From: Chloranthus sessilifolius
Lineage: Eukaryota; Streptophyta; Magnoliopsida; Chloranthales; Chloranthaceae
Assembly (NCBI GenBank): GCA_021018995.1
Contig: CM037587.1
Location: forward strand, 86,053,251 to 86,117,250
Direction: 5' to 3'
Length of the DNA: 64,000 nt
The notes beneath the pieces were generated by a model. That model worked only from the letters and a program-made list of their open reading frames with translations, was not told the origin of the DNA and made no database searches. Within the stretch, counting starts at the first letter, position 1, and each line of letters opens with the position of its first letter. Shown here piece by piece: positions 22,089 through 34,211 of the stretch. A program made the position numbers and the translations under genes.

Positions 22089-23480
22089 ATGGCTGACGAT
22101 CATTCCATTCAAGCACACATTAGCCTTGTTACTCTGACTGAGCCGTCTTATATAGTTATATCAGAGGTTGCAGTCGGACAGGCCTATAAAATCAAGCTCA
22201 ATATACTTCAAGGTGTACCCATCTTTCATGGGCTTGATCGAGAGGATCCCTATCAACACTTGAGATACTATATAGAACTTTGCACAATGTTACAATTGTT
22301 GGCAGCTAATGATGAGGCCGTTAAATTACGGTAGTTCCCCTTTTCTCTTAAAGACAGAGCTAAAGCGTTGCTAATTTCATTGCCCAGTAGAAGTATTACC
22401 ACTTGGGATGGACTGCAGTCCAAGTTTTAGAACGAGTACTTCTTGATTGGTAAAACTAATCAAATACACCGGGCAATTCAAGACTACTGGCAATTACCTC
22501 AAGAATTATTCCACAAGAGATAGGAACACATGAAAGATATACTGAGGAAGTGTTCTCATCATGATGTACCAAATTGGCCCATTGCGCAATGTTTCTAACG
22601 AAGGTTAACTGAGACCAACCAGTCTCTTTTGATGCCCTAAGCGGAGGAGCCTTCACGGCTCAAAATAGGCAGCAATCATGGAACTTATTTGAGAAACTGA
22701 CTGATAATTCAAAGTAGAAGTAGGCCCTGATTTGATCTGATCCAGATGTGATTCGCCACACCCCGTTCGCGAGGGGTGGTCTTTACGATGTTAGCAAGGA
22801 CAAAGTAAAGAAGGAGTATGACATGAGTACAAAGCTTGCAGCTCTTGAGCAGCAAATCACAACATTAATGAGTGTCAAACCAAGCACTCCGAAAAATCTT
22901 TAGCAGCCTATTCAAATTGTAAGATTTTAACTTATACCAAGATCCCTGTTGTGCCTTCATACCAGGAGGTGGTGGAAAGCGAACAAAGTAATGGCCTTTA
23001 AGAGGGGAAACTATGGGAGCACATATAACCCATCGTGGAAGAATCATCCAGGATGTAATTATGGATCCATGAGTGGGGCACAACTACCACCATCGGTTAT
23101 ACAATTTAGATTCCCTCTTGCCTAAGTTTTCCATCAGAGACCACCAATATCAACTGAGCAGCCACAGTTTGTACCGCAAAACAATGGACCAGATGCTACG
23201 ATTGTTCAAATCCTTCAAGAGTTGCAACAACAATTGCATTAACATTCAAAAGATCTATCTCAATTAGCTCAATTCTCACAAGTACAACTCACATACTCAG
23301 TTTATTACAGAGCTGGAGGGCCAGATTGGCTAGCTAGCTTTGCAATTAACTAAGAGAGAAAGTTGGAAACTACCAACGTAGCCAGTTAGCAATGTAAGAG
23401 GACAAGTATTTTTGGGGGAAACCTTCGCCCCCACTAATCAAAATTGACATCCTCATGAATATGTCGAGCTACCTACTCAT
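22089..23480 (+). pseudogene. Athila-type gag (A)
   Basis: The ATG at 22089 begins MADDHSIQAH and reads to PIFHGLDREDPYQHL, typical of the Athila capsid N-terminal half. An in-frame TAG at about 22332 is followed in the same phase by FPFSLKDRAKALLISLPSRS, WDGLQSKF and more stops. The capsid part ends near 22600. Later sequence (FIPGGGGKR and Gln-rich stretches) is the decayed C-terminal half, and a late segment near 23385 resembles the end of gag. Gag packages element RNA into virus-like particles; this copy cannot. Homologous B gag starts at 30377. Confidence 0.85.
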
Positions 23481-24105
23481 CCATAGCACCCTTTGAAAAA
23501 TATGTAAACTATTATTTTAAGATTTTGAACATTTTGAGGAAGATCATACGATTATCGAAGACACGACTAATCATAATTTTTCTTCCTATGTATACTAGTG
23601 TTTTATGAACGAATGTATGGAATTACGAGCGTATGTAATCCTAAGTCATACGACCCAATACTAGTGATCACTATCTGATTTGTACAAGAGTTCGAGCCTG
23701 TGAACGTTGAAAAGCTAGAGTTGACCATCAACTCTAGGTTACTAATACGCGTGGTGACCGGTTTTGCGGGTCATCACTGAAATTTGGGCCTACATATCCG
23801 TGGGAGGAGACGTCGGCCCCATTTTCGAACTCTCAATCTAACCTTTCTTCTCTCACTCCATTTTTCAATTTCTCTGAAAGCTAACCCAACCGTTTCCTTA
23901 ACCTACCTTGATTTTGCCCTTTTCTTTTCCTTTCATTCAAAACCCTTCCCACAACTAACGATCTGATTTTAAAAGTTAGCATTTCGATAGGTAAACGACT
24001 TTGATTCTTAATTGGTTCTTTCCTTTTTGAAAATCTCTTTGATTCGACATAAAAAAATTGAGGATCATTGGCCAAGTTTTATTTACTCTTGCAGAACAAC
24101 AAATC
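23481..24105 (+). other. Gag-ORF3 spacer with leader-like intron
   Basis: No pol motif. The right part looks like a transcript leader: pyrimidine-rich sequence at 23825-23960, a donor GATAG|GTAAAC at 23991 and an acceptor TTACTCTTGCAG| ending at 24094, giving a 104-bp intron 12 bp before the ORF3 ATG. Known: Athila env-like genes lie downstream of pol and some are expressed by splicing. This is a prediction from signals only. Confidence 0.5.
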
Positions 24106-26725
24106 ATGCTAATATCAAAGGACAAAAGAGCAAGAGAAGAATAAGAAGATGAATGTAATCGCTCTGATCATTCCCCAATCCAAAAGTATATTACATGGGC
24201 TGCTGCAAAAGCACCATCTAAAAAAAGATCAAAATCTTCTGTGGTAGTTATTGGAGAACTACCTGAAGATAGAATTGTGAATGAGACAGAAACTATGGTG
24301 GCCCTTGAACAGTGCGCGCAATCTGATAAAGGAAAAAAGCCAGCATCCAACAAAAGAGTATTGGATCAGCCCCCTGCATTAATGAAACATCATATTGTGA
24401 GGGATGAGGTTGCAGTGGATGTCGCTCTTTGGGAAAGTGTCGATGTTAGCAAAGCTGCAATTAAACTCTTCAAGGATATCGGGCTTAACTATTTCCTAGA
24501 GCCTGGAGCAATACCAATCTACCCTAAATTGGTGAAGCTAATTTATAGAAATATGACAAGCAATAGCAAAGGTCAGACCCCAAGGCTCTCTACAACTGTA
24601 GATGGGTTGACCATTCAACTGACTAAGAACCTGATTGTTAGGGTTATACATGCACCCTTGGAAAAACCAGAGTTGTCAATTGATGATGATCTGGTGGCCA
24701 ATTTGTTAATACTACCACCTTCAAACTTTTTGGATTTTGAAGATATGGCAATAGTATTGTTGGGCACCCAACAAAGGATAAGTAATTCTTTATGAGAAAA
24801 TACCTGGAGAATAGCAACTTCTCACTTCATTTCTTGGAAGTGCTTATCTATAAAACCATCCACCCTACCTATCACAAAACAGGGAGAAGGTGTCTCTTTG
24901 TTAAAGCCTTGTATATGATAGCCAACCTAGTTTGGAATAACAAACCCTCTTACCTCTTGGAGATAATGGATGTAGTAAGGGTGAAACTGAATCAGTCAAG
25001 GTATGAAAAATACAAATTGGAGCTTCCTTTTGGGGGCCTGATTACCAATATTCTCAAGAATTTGGGATACTAGTGGGCACCCAATGAGAAAGTCCTTACA
25101 GATCGAGAAGAAGATCCTACTGCTACAGCATATAAAAGGACTTTAAATTCAGAAAATAGGAAGAAAATGCCTCCGGTACTCTCCACAAGAAAATCACCTT
25201 CCATACCTCCATCAATTGAGGAGGCAGAGCCTGAAGAAGAGGACACAACGGGGACAGAAAATGAGAATGATGCTACGAATCCTACTGAACCATCGATAAT
25301 TGAGGGCGAAACCATCCCGATATGTACAATTGATGAACTGGAAATAGCAGAGGAGATATGACCCGCATAAGAATAGGTTATTTTGTTTAATTCAGCATTG
25401 GACTCCCCGATATGGCCTGCCATGCCTTCTATACCAAAAGAGGAAACATTGCCAACTATTGTTAAAGCAGAGCCTGAGAGCCAAATGATATCCACAGTAG
25501 AGGAAGTTCCAATACCACAGGTTGAACAATGCATCTCCAAGATAGCTACTTCTAGCCATATTCCTGCACGGACTGAGTCTGTACCTGTACCTGAGATTCC
25601 ACCAACTACAGAGCAGACTCCCATTATTCAAGTGACGGAAGTAGGACTAAGTCTTGAAACTCCACGAGTGGGTTTCACTGAAATGCTAAATAAAGAAGCA
25701 TCTCCTCCTTTTATTGACAGAATAGTTTCTACATCATCAGGAACCCAGTTTGAATGGGAAAGGAGATTGGTAGACGTAGAAAATCGACAATTGACAAATG
25801 CACCACAGTTGCTGCCAGTACCAGGGATGGTCGAAAAAATGATTGAAGAAATTAATAGGATGAAAATAGAGTTTTTGAAGTCCTACCTACGACAAAGGAA
25901 AGGGCAAAAATTGTAGAAAACCTTAAGCAAAGGGCAGTAAAGGATCATCATGTGCGTTGGAGGGCTGAAATAGCAAAGAAAGTATAAAAAGCCACTGGTC
26001 CCTTTCAAGAACAAGTTGCACAGTTGCAACAATAGAATGATGTGTTGAGCAATAACAAATAGGCATGGGAGGGTCAGAAAAAGGATTATGAGGACAAAAT
26101 AGCTAATTTGCTTGATCAGTTTGGAGAACTATTTACATATCCCGATGATAGAGAAAGTCCATACAGGGAGTACCAACAAGCACTTAACAGACAACTGGAT
26201 GGGAAAAACCATGAACTAGTACTAGCTGAGGGGAAAATACTTAAGCTGGAAGAAGATAAAAAGTCCCTAGTCCGGATCTGTGATGAGTAGAAGAAAATTG
26301 AGTCCCTCACGAACAAAAGTTGGGTCACAATAACAAGGGCAAGTGCTAAAGGTGAGAAACTGAGGGACGAAATAAAGGAAAAATTTACCTTAATTGGCAA
26401 ATTGCAGGAGGATTTGAAATATAAAAAAAAAGTTGAAGAAGAGCTGCAAGCGTTGAAGGTAAAGTATGACAAGTTTATAGCTGAGAAAGAAAGTGATGAT
26501 GCTCTTCAAACGAAGGAAGTTGGATCTAAGCCGTATGAGGAACTTGCGCCTGAGGAAGAAAGAATTGAAACTAGCTCTACTAATGTTGTGTCTGACTCTA
26601 AGGAGGAACTTTCAAGTAGTCATTCTCCACTGCTATCCTTGCCAACACCAGAACCAGCTCCATCTATACCAATTGTACCATATCCATCATCACCAATTGA
26701 GTCAAGGTTACTCTCTCTATTTTGA
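24106..26725 (+). pseudogene. Athila ORF3 (env-position, putative plant transposon protein type)
   Basis: The ATG at 24106 starts MLISKDKRAREE and then TAA; reading continues in phase to 24795. A shift at 24792 leads to a second phase that stays open, apart from stops at 25071 and 25359, to 25916. A third phase covers 26108-26725. N-terminal half: the segment with FFKDIGLNYFLEPGAIPIYP-like spacing and DGLTIQLTKNLI resembles the domain Pfam calls putative plant transposon protein (PF20167), often found at the Athila env-like position. Middle: acidic, Pro/Ser/Thr-rich. C-terminal: Lys/Glu-rich heptad-like coiled coil (LQEDLKYKKKVEEELQALK) and an SP-rich end. I see no clear signal peptide or membrane segment, so an envelope function is not supported here. 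Confidence 0.65.
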
Positions 26726-28544
26726 AGCCTCACAAGTATGAGCTAAATTTTTTGAGTATCCTTTATTTTTTGAAAACAATGAGGATATTGTCATATTTTA
26801 GTTTGGGGGTTACACCATTTTGTGCATATTAGTTTTGCTTCATTTTGCTTTTTGCATCTTTTTGCATATTGAATTTTTTTTTTTTACACATTTATAGTAT
26901 TTAAATTTCGGAATTGCTACCTATTGTATGCGAGTTATGATAAAATAAATTATGATTCCAGAAACTTTACAATCCATCGTAGTAAAAGATTAACAATCAA
27001 ACAATAGAGTAGTTTTGATTCATGTCTAGCTCTCCTGAACACTGTATCAGATTGAATATTTGAAACTATACTTTGATTTAAACTGCAATATTTAGACTAC
27101 AGTTTCGAAATTATATAATCAATGAGCTTTTGGGCCATATTTCCTCTTTTATTCAGAGAGAGACTGCTTTCTATTCAAACTTAATTTTTCTTTGAATTTC
27201 TTGACTGCATTATAATGGAATCTCATATTGCTGATAAATTGAATCAAATATTCTATGAGTACAATTACTTGTCTTTCTAGAACTGTTTATTAGATATGTC
27301 ATTCATGCTAGTAAATCATGGAACTGATAAAAGGTCATTCATTTCATTCGTTAGAGCTAAAAAGCCAAAATCGTAGAAATTTATTTATCCCTTGAACCCA
27401 TATTAGAAGCCTAAACCGAATTTCTATATACCAAAATCTTATAAACCCTAAACCATATGTACTACCTAAAGCTTCCAACCTTTACCCTTATTATTTTCTG
27501 AGAATTTAGAATGCGACAAGGGGAGAAGAGGGTGTGAAACGACTGAAAGAAAAATAGATATGGGATATGCAACAAAGGTACACCTGAGAAAGAAATAACA
27601 TAAAAGAAAAAAATATGAGAAATTAAAAGAATTCATAAAATGCAATTCTACAAAAGGAGAAGCAAGAAGCTTCCAAACTGAAGAAAAATTCAAAAGGATA
27701 TCTGAAACTTAAGAAGATGGAATTTACCGAGAAAAAAATTGAAGTACAAGTAAATGGGAAGAAGTTATCTGACCTTTTGGATACTTACTAAAGTAGAAAT
27801 AGAAAGAAGAGAAGAAGATAGAAGAAAGATGAGTTGAATTCTCAGAATTTTTGATTCCTTTCTACCTTTATTTGGAAACCTCTTACCCAAAGCCCCATTA
27901 CAAGCCGAAAAAAAAACCTGAGATTTACTTTTATGAGATTTGCTTTTATGAGATCAATTGTACATTCCATGAGATTTACTTTTATGTCAATTATACTCTG
28001 AGCTATTCATCATATATATCATATATAGAGAACCCAAAATTCAAATATTCTTTTTGAGAGTATCCCTATAGTGAGTGTTTAGATGAAAATGTTTTCTACA
28101 TTTACAGTTTAGAGAAATCTTTGATGAATAAACTTTTCACTGATACGCACACACTCTGGGCTTAATGTGAATTGAAATTGTTTAGTTATGATCAAGAATC
28201 ACTGCTATGATGGAAAGCAAATGATGTTGGGATCATGATTTTAAAACTATGGCAATCATATATTGATTAGCTATTTACTATTAGGTGTGTAAAAATTTAG
28301 TTTATAAATTAAATTTTTTTTTTTCCTCTTTAAGAAAATCTTTGAAAAAAAAAAACTAAAAATATTTGAAGTTTGTAAGTAACTTCATTGAAAACCTTCA
28401 GGAGACGTAACTCTTCCATTAGGGAACACATAGGGGTTTAAAGGCTCATTGCATCTGCTAAATGCAATCGTGTTCCGTATGAAAGTGGCATTTAATTTTT
28501 ATATTGGTTTTCCTTTCCTTGTTTCCTGGGGACTAGCAAAGCAT
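26726..28544 (+). other. A 3' non-coding tail
   Basis: Begins with AATGAGGATATTGTCAT and TTTGGGGGTTAC, shared with E1 at about 3111-3151, and ends just before the PPT. No gene. AT-rich with poly-T and poly-A runs. Confidence 0.7.
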
Positions 28545-28557
28545 AAGTTTGGAGGTG
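28545..28557 (+). other. Polypurine tract of A
   Basis: AAGTTTGGAGGTG immediately before the second LTR start TGATCAGTCA. Confidence 0.75.
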
Positions 28558-29982
28558 TGATCAGTCACAAAATATACCACTGTACGACCCTTAACTTAAT
28601 GATGCTAGACCTTAGTTTGTTACTAATAAGATACTATGTGTAGTTATTTAGAATAGTGAGAAGAATAGAGCCGAAGTATTAATCTTTGCCAAAATGAACC
28701 CAAAAACCAGCAAGAACTATGATTGTACGAAGAAACGATCCACTTGAACGAAGGACCAGTTGATAAGCCAAGAAAGAGAAAAATCGAACGAATGTAAAAC
28801 TCGAATGAGCGAAAAAAGAAAGAAGAAAAAGGAATCATGATTCACGAACAAACGAAAGAAGATACGACTAGAGGAATCAAAGTAGAATCCTGATTATTCG
28901 AAAGAGCAAAAATAGTACAAAAAGAAGAACAATCGTACACATAAAAGTACAAAATGAAGCCCATGATGTTGTTCACGTGAAGCCTACGCCACCATGCGTA
29001 GAATTAGAAGATCTCTCGAATTAGAAGTTTGGAAACTTACGGATCTAAGAAGATTGGCGAAAGAACCCAGAAGATCTCTGTTGCTAAAATCAAGGAAAAA
29101 AAGTCTTACATGCATCTACCGTCCAGGGTAAGGAAGAACTAAGATTATAAGTATAGTTATTTTATGAATCTTTTATTTAGAAGTTTTCTTTTATTAGGAT
29201 CGATCCCTTATGATCTATAAATAAGAGCACAAGACATAGGAATTATTTATCGAAAGAATTCTCAGTAGCGATTGATGAGTTGGGTTGGGTTTTCTTCCGT
29301 CCAAGAGTAGAGTAGAGTAGTTTAGATATCCAAGGTTTCTCGAGAGCAATTGACGCCTGTGATTGGGAGCTGGAAGATTAGAGTAGAGTATCTGTAGTTT
29401 CTCAGGAGCAATTGACGCCTGCAACAGAGGGATTAAATATCTTTTTATTGCTTTCTAGTTTAGATTATGTTCATGCATTTTTACAGCTTTGTAAGCATCT
29501 AAAAGTTTTTTATTTGAACTGATGACTCAGATTGAGAATTTACAGATTTATGTAACGGTTTTACTATTCCATCTTCAATTTTCTTGAGTTTGATTGACGC
29601 CCAAATTTTAGGAAGATTGTTGATTAGTATAAATCTGTGTTAAGGAATTCTAGTTTTTGATTGACACTAAAATTCTAGAGGACTGAGATACAGTGTAACG
29701 GTACTTTATTTAATAAACATATGAGATCTGAAGGATTGGGATTGACGATCATAATCTGGGAGGAGGATTTAGATTTATTTTCTGCAATTAGTTTAAAACA
29801 ACCCATTCTTTTATTTATATTTCACCAGTAGTTTAGGTTCTTAAAAGACAAACAAAAGTTTTTCAAAACACGAACATATAAATATAATCACCTTCCTCAT
29901 GGGAACGATCCTATACTAGTGCTGTAATTTCCATTTTGCGCTTGCAATAGGTTAAGTCTTAGTACGAATAAAAGCCCGAACA
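28558..29982 (+). repeat. Shared LTR between A and B (1425 bp)
   Basis: Starts TGATCAGTCA and ends GAACA. It has a PPT on its left and a PBS on its right, so it serves as 3' LTR for A and 5' LTR for B. TATA at 29215-29227. Confidence 0.85.
29215..29227 (+). promoter_or_regulatory. TATA box in shared A/B LTR
   Basis: CTATAAATAAGAG, aligned with the TATA box at 20937-20948. Confidence 0.6.
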
Positions 29983-29988
29983 AGTTTT

Positions 29989-30006
29989 TAGCGTCGCTGT
30001 CGGGGA
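29989..30006 (+). other. Primer-binding site, tRNA-Asp type (B)
   Basis: TAGCGTCGCTGTCGGGGA, 6 bp after the LTR end. More diverged than the A site. Confidence 0.8.
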
Positions 30007-30376
30007 AGCGAATTTTATTTTATTTTTTATGTTATTTTGAAAACTAATATATGTCTTTCTCTTTTTATTTTTCTTTATATTTTCATTTTTTTAATCACTT
30101 CTTAAATCTTTCACTGGTTTATTCGGAGCAGCGATTCAAAGGTTTCAACACTTCTTTTGACAAGAGATGCCAGAGGCTCAAATTTATTTTCTCTCCCTGC
30201 TTTCTAGAATAAAAATAAATATAAAATTAAAACTATAAAACACAAATATTTATGTTTTTGATGTATGCATCCCACTCGATCTTGAAGTTTAGATTCTTCG
30301 AGTGTGACCCAAAAATTGAAAGGATTCACTTGCATAACTTAGCTCAAACCTATTTTTTACAGGAGAATCCCAAACT

Positions 30377-30908
30377 ATGGCTGACGATCATTCCATTCAA
30401 GCACACTTCTGCCCAGTTACTTTGACTGAGCTCTCTTGTATAGTTATTCCAAAGGTTGCAGCCGGAGAAAACTATGAAATCAAGCTCAATACACATCAAG
30501 CTGTACCCATATTTCATGGGCTTGATCGAGAGGATCCCTATCAACACCTGAGGGGCTTTACAGAACTTTGCACGATATTACAATTGTCGGCAGCTAATGA
30601 TGAGGCCATTTAATTATGATTGTTCCCCTTTTCCTTTAAAGGCAGAGTGAAAGTGTGGCTAATTTCAATGCCCACTAGAAGTATTACTAGTTGGGATGGA
30701 CTGCAGTTCAAGTTTTTAAATGAGTACTTCCCGATTGGAAAAACTAATGAAATTCACTATGCAATTCAAGACTTCAGGCAATTAATGAGAGAATTATTCC
30801 ACGAGATTTGGCAACGCATGAAGGATTTACTGAGGAAGTGTCCTCATCATGATGTACCAAATTAGTCCATTGCACAAAGTTTCTATCAACGGTTAACTAA
30901 GACCAACT
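30377..30908 (+). pseudogene. Athila-type gag (B), cut after capsid part
   Basis: One phase from ATG 30377 (MADDHSIQAH) with in-frame stops at about 30611 and 30617, then FPFSFKGRVKVWLISMPTRS, WDGLQFKFLNEYFPIGKTN, ELFHEIWQRMKDLLRKCPHH. The match with A gag ends at ACCAACTTG, where unrelated sequence beginning TGTGACAACCC takes over. Better preserved than the A copy in this part. The rest of B is not in the window. Confidence 0.85.
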
Positions 30909-32783
30909 TGTGACAACCCAACGTTCCCCCTTCTCGTATATAGGAAAGGTCGCGTCGTCGAATCACCTAACATGATCCTATCATACAAGTGCATTATGTC
31001 GTGTATAAAGTATTGCAAATGTGGAAGCAATGTAATAACTCTGACATGAAATAATATGGCAAAAATTGATATTTACTCATCTAAACAGTAAACTATCAAG
31101 ATCTATAAATAAGGCTAACTGATGCGATGTATAGCTTTCCACTGATGACGGCCATCCGTCATCTAAACAATGGAAAGAAAACCTATACATATAGGATAAA
31201 ATATCTCAAAACAAAACATAATACTTGATTTATACAAGTGTTTAAATGACATCTCTCTCTCTCAAACTTATTTTGGAAAGAATTCTTCAGCGAATTCTTC
31301 CTCCTCGTCCTCTTCTACTTTCTCCTCGTCTGGCTGGTAAGTGGGATCACCCTCGTGCTCCGAATCAAGATTTGCAGCTAAGACATAGAAGTCGTAGGAT
31401 GAGCTATCATCAAAGCTTAGCAGAGAAATTTACAGTGCTAATTCATATGTTAGATTACCAAATTCACTTCTACAGACATAAACTATAAATCAAAGCATAG
31501 TATATTTTATCTTATATCTAATATGGCATAAACCGTTCATTCTTATGCGAACAATCTATCATGCTGACATGTTGAACAATTATACTGAATAAATATAAGG
31601 AAATCATGGTGCAATAGATATGAGGAATCACGCTGAAGCTATCAGATGTAAAACGTACTTGTACAAGAAACAAGAAAATCAAGCTCCCAACTTAGCGGGA
31701 TCACTTGTCAAGCTCCCGAGTTAGCGGGATCACTTGGATCGAGACAATCAAGGTCCCGAGTTAGTGGGATCACTTGTCAAGCTCCCGATTTAGTGGGAGC
31801 ACTTGTACTGAGACAATCAAGCTCCCGAGTTAGCCGGATCACTTGGATTCAAGATTTCCACAATCAAGTTCCCGAGTTAGCGGGATCACTTGGCTTAAAA
31901 AAAAACTGGTATATGACATTAAGGATAACAAGATAGGACTATGCATGGTATCAGGTATGTAAAACATCATGAACTCATGGAAACTCGTATATAATAACAA
32001 CTCGCACATCAAACATAAGCCAAAATTAGCTGCATCATGCATAGTCATATATCGAAACTAAACTAAGCATCAATATTCATATCAGAACACTATCTCATTA
32101 AGTATATGTCATCATTTATACCTTCACATTAAACTGAATTAGCCTACTCCTTCATAGCCAAATATCATATCTGATTATATCATGATCATGCACATCTATG
32201 CACCTAAGCTGACATGAGCATAGTCATGTCAAATCATTCAATTAGACAAACTCTATCATGATCAGTCAAACTGACATGCACCTATATATGAAAAGTATCC
32301 ACTGAACTGACTTTATCATGATCATCATAAGCATTCATCTGTACTACTATACATCAAACCTGATTGGCTTCTATATCCATACACGGTACAATCATTTTCA
32401 TCTTTTAACTGTATGTTGAACTACAACTCATATCAAACGACATATCGGATTGAATTAATCATTAAACTGACATTAGTATATATCTAACAATTTACCAAAC
32501 GGAAATGATCATGAGCATATGGAGGCATTAAACTAACACTATCATGATCATTTGCATATGTACTTTGACACTGAATATGCTATGCAATTATATACATATA
32601 TTATTTTAACATGCTACCCTGAGGTGAATGAGAAAATAAAATACAAGTCGGCGAGGTAAACTCCCTACTTTTACTGCTTATACGTGCACGCATCCAAGGT
32701 AACTCATCGTGATGATCACATCATGTACACCAAGCTCCTAGGAGTTACATTCATGTGTTTAGCATTTTTAGTAGTTTATTGGG
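30909..32783 (+). mobile_element. LTR-like fragment of another element, truncated by T1
   Basis: Begins TGTGACAACCCAACG exactly where B gag breaks off and ends where the T1 LTR begins. No coding motif. TG start, abrupt junctions, an inner repeat block (31681-31891) and a style resembling plant chromovirus LTRs suggest an LTR fragment, but no PBS, PPT or partner LTR is visible. Family assignment is a guess. A small perfect hairpin (GATGACGG-CCAT-CCGTCATC) lies at 31144-31163. Confidence 0.35.
31681..31891 (+). repeat. Six copies of a 26-bp motif in 29/40 alternation
   Basis: AAGCTCCCGAGTTAGCGGGA followed by TCACTT, with variants, starts at 31681, 31710, 31750, 31779, 31819 and 31866. Spacings 29, 40, 29, 40, 47 show a 69-bp dimer as the amplified unit. 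Confidence 0.9.
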
Positions 32784-33051
32784 TGTGCAACAGTGGGATT
32801 TTTTGACGATCCCGTCGCGACGATGCGTTCGCTAAATAAAATATTTAGAGTCACCACCCGGATCTTTTGGTGTCCCAGAAAACCTAGATCATTTTTATAA
32901 GCACAAAAGTGTCACAAATATGACTCTAAATTTGGTCTACGCCAAAGGCTCTTGGGTAGGGGCTTCGGTTATCAATTGGGAAGGTGTTAGGCACCCGATC
33001 AACCAGCTCATAAGCGGTCTCTACTATGACCGAGTCTATGTGGGTCTGATT

Positions 33052-33082
<31 letters not shown>

Positions 33083-34198
33083 ATTATATATATGAATAAA
33101 AGAAGCAAAATGGGCGGCACTTCCCCTTGCCCAAAGGTACACCGATCCTATTGAGCCCTTCCTGCTTGCCGAAATTTGGGCAGCGTAACGGCTCAATTCT
33201 AGGATAGAGGAAAAGCAAAGAAGGTAGAGGAATAGAGGAGAGAGCCGGAGTTCTAATGCACTTATAACACCGATGTTGACCTTCGCATTGATGTGTCTTG
33301 GATGAGCTTCCGATAGCAAATGGGTTAAAGGATGGGTTTGAATCTCTAAGGCTTGGTAGCTAAGAGGTAAGAGAAGAAGGCTAGGGGATAGATCTCAAGG
33401 ATTGATGGTGGAAAATGAGGTCTAAAGGTGACCTAGGGTGCTGGAATTTTAATGGAAAAATGCTAAAAGAGGAAGAGAGGAATAGCTAAAGCCTTTTCTC
33501 TCTTTTAAAATTTTTTCAAACCCTTTGAAAGGGGGGGTGCCTCTCTATTTATAAAAAAAGAGTGGGTTAGGGGGTACTTAAAAACTAATTAGGGTTAGCA
33601 ATTAGGTAATGAGCAATCTAAGGTTTTTGGAGTTTTCTAGAGCTTCGAGAAGAGGGATTTGGGTTTAATAATAGATGACAGGGTGGTGACTTGAATGGTA
33701 AAAGGGAGATAACCTAAGCTAATATGGTCACTAGGGTCCTAAACAAATACACTCCAGACTTTGGGATGGTCCACAAGTCAATTTTGGCATTGCTCTCTTT
33801 AATCACTGCTCAGGAGGGTTCGAAACTAGCTCTATGGGTTCGGTTTTGCAATTTCCTACACAAATCCGCGATCTTCATTTGCCATAACTTTAGATGTACA
33901 ACTCCAAATTAGGAAATTCTTAGTTCATTGGAAAGATGGGAAGCTCTACTTTCTAATGGTATATGCCTTAGGTTGGGAAACTATTTACAAAAACTTTGGC
34001 ACTCCTCTTTCTAACCCCTATTCAGGGGGGTTCGAATCATTCCCGGGAAGGGTTTTAATATGTCTGGGAAGGCTATGGTTGATTCCTAAGGGTTGGGGAT
34101 GATTCCTAAGGGTTTAGAAAATGATTTCAAAAGCTCGAGGGTACTCCTTTCTTGAAGTATGTGTCAATCGGGCCTTGGGCCAAATTTGGGTGTCTACA
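32784..34198 (-). repeat. T1 3' LTR (1415 bp)
   Basis: Plus-strand view starts TGTGCAACAG and ends GGGTGTCTACA. Shares with the T2 LTRs the blocks GGTGTTAGGCACC, CTCTTGGGTAGGGGCTTC and a TATA box at 33545-33553 (minus TATAAATAG). It lacks the palindrome cluster found in the T2 LTRs, which accounts for much of its shorter length. Confidence 0.85.
33053..33093. repeat. (TA)n microsatellite in T1 LTR
   Basis: About 20 TA units with one AATT interruption, at a place where the T2 LTRs have no such run. Confidence 0.9.
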
Positions 34199-34211
34199 GA
34201 TGACCCTCTTT
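34199..34211 (-). other. Polypurine tract of T1
   Basis: Minus-strand CCAAAGAGGGTCATC directly before TGTAGACACC. One base differs from the T2 tract. Confidence 0.75.

Larger units (their letters stand above)
20271..29982 (+). mobile_element. A: Athila-type element, gag plus ORF3, pol absent
   Basis: 5' LTR 20271-21675, PBS 21682-21699, gag 22089 to about 23480, ORF3 24106-26725, non-coding tail, PPT 28545-28557, second LTR 28558-29982. No protease, RT, RNase H or integrase between gag and ORF3: only about 600 bp separate them. The second LTR is followed not by flanking DNA but by another PBS and gag (B), so the copies form a tandem. Likely non-autonomous, either by deletion or as a lineage. 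Confidence 0.8.

Noticed and set aside
25070-25624. 184-codon minus-strand frame
   Set aside because: Mirrors the ORF3 coding phase, which has the acidic linker and coiled coil; the Ser/Gly-rich translation has no motif.
24106-26725. ORF3 as a functional viral-type envelope gene
   Set aside because: No signal peptide, transmembrane segment or cleavage site could be seen; only its position recalls env, and the frame is broken.
31681-31891. CRISPR-like look of evenly repeated 26-bp motif
   Set aside because: Intervals of 3 and 14 bp between units are themselves repeated and far too short for spacers; plant context.
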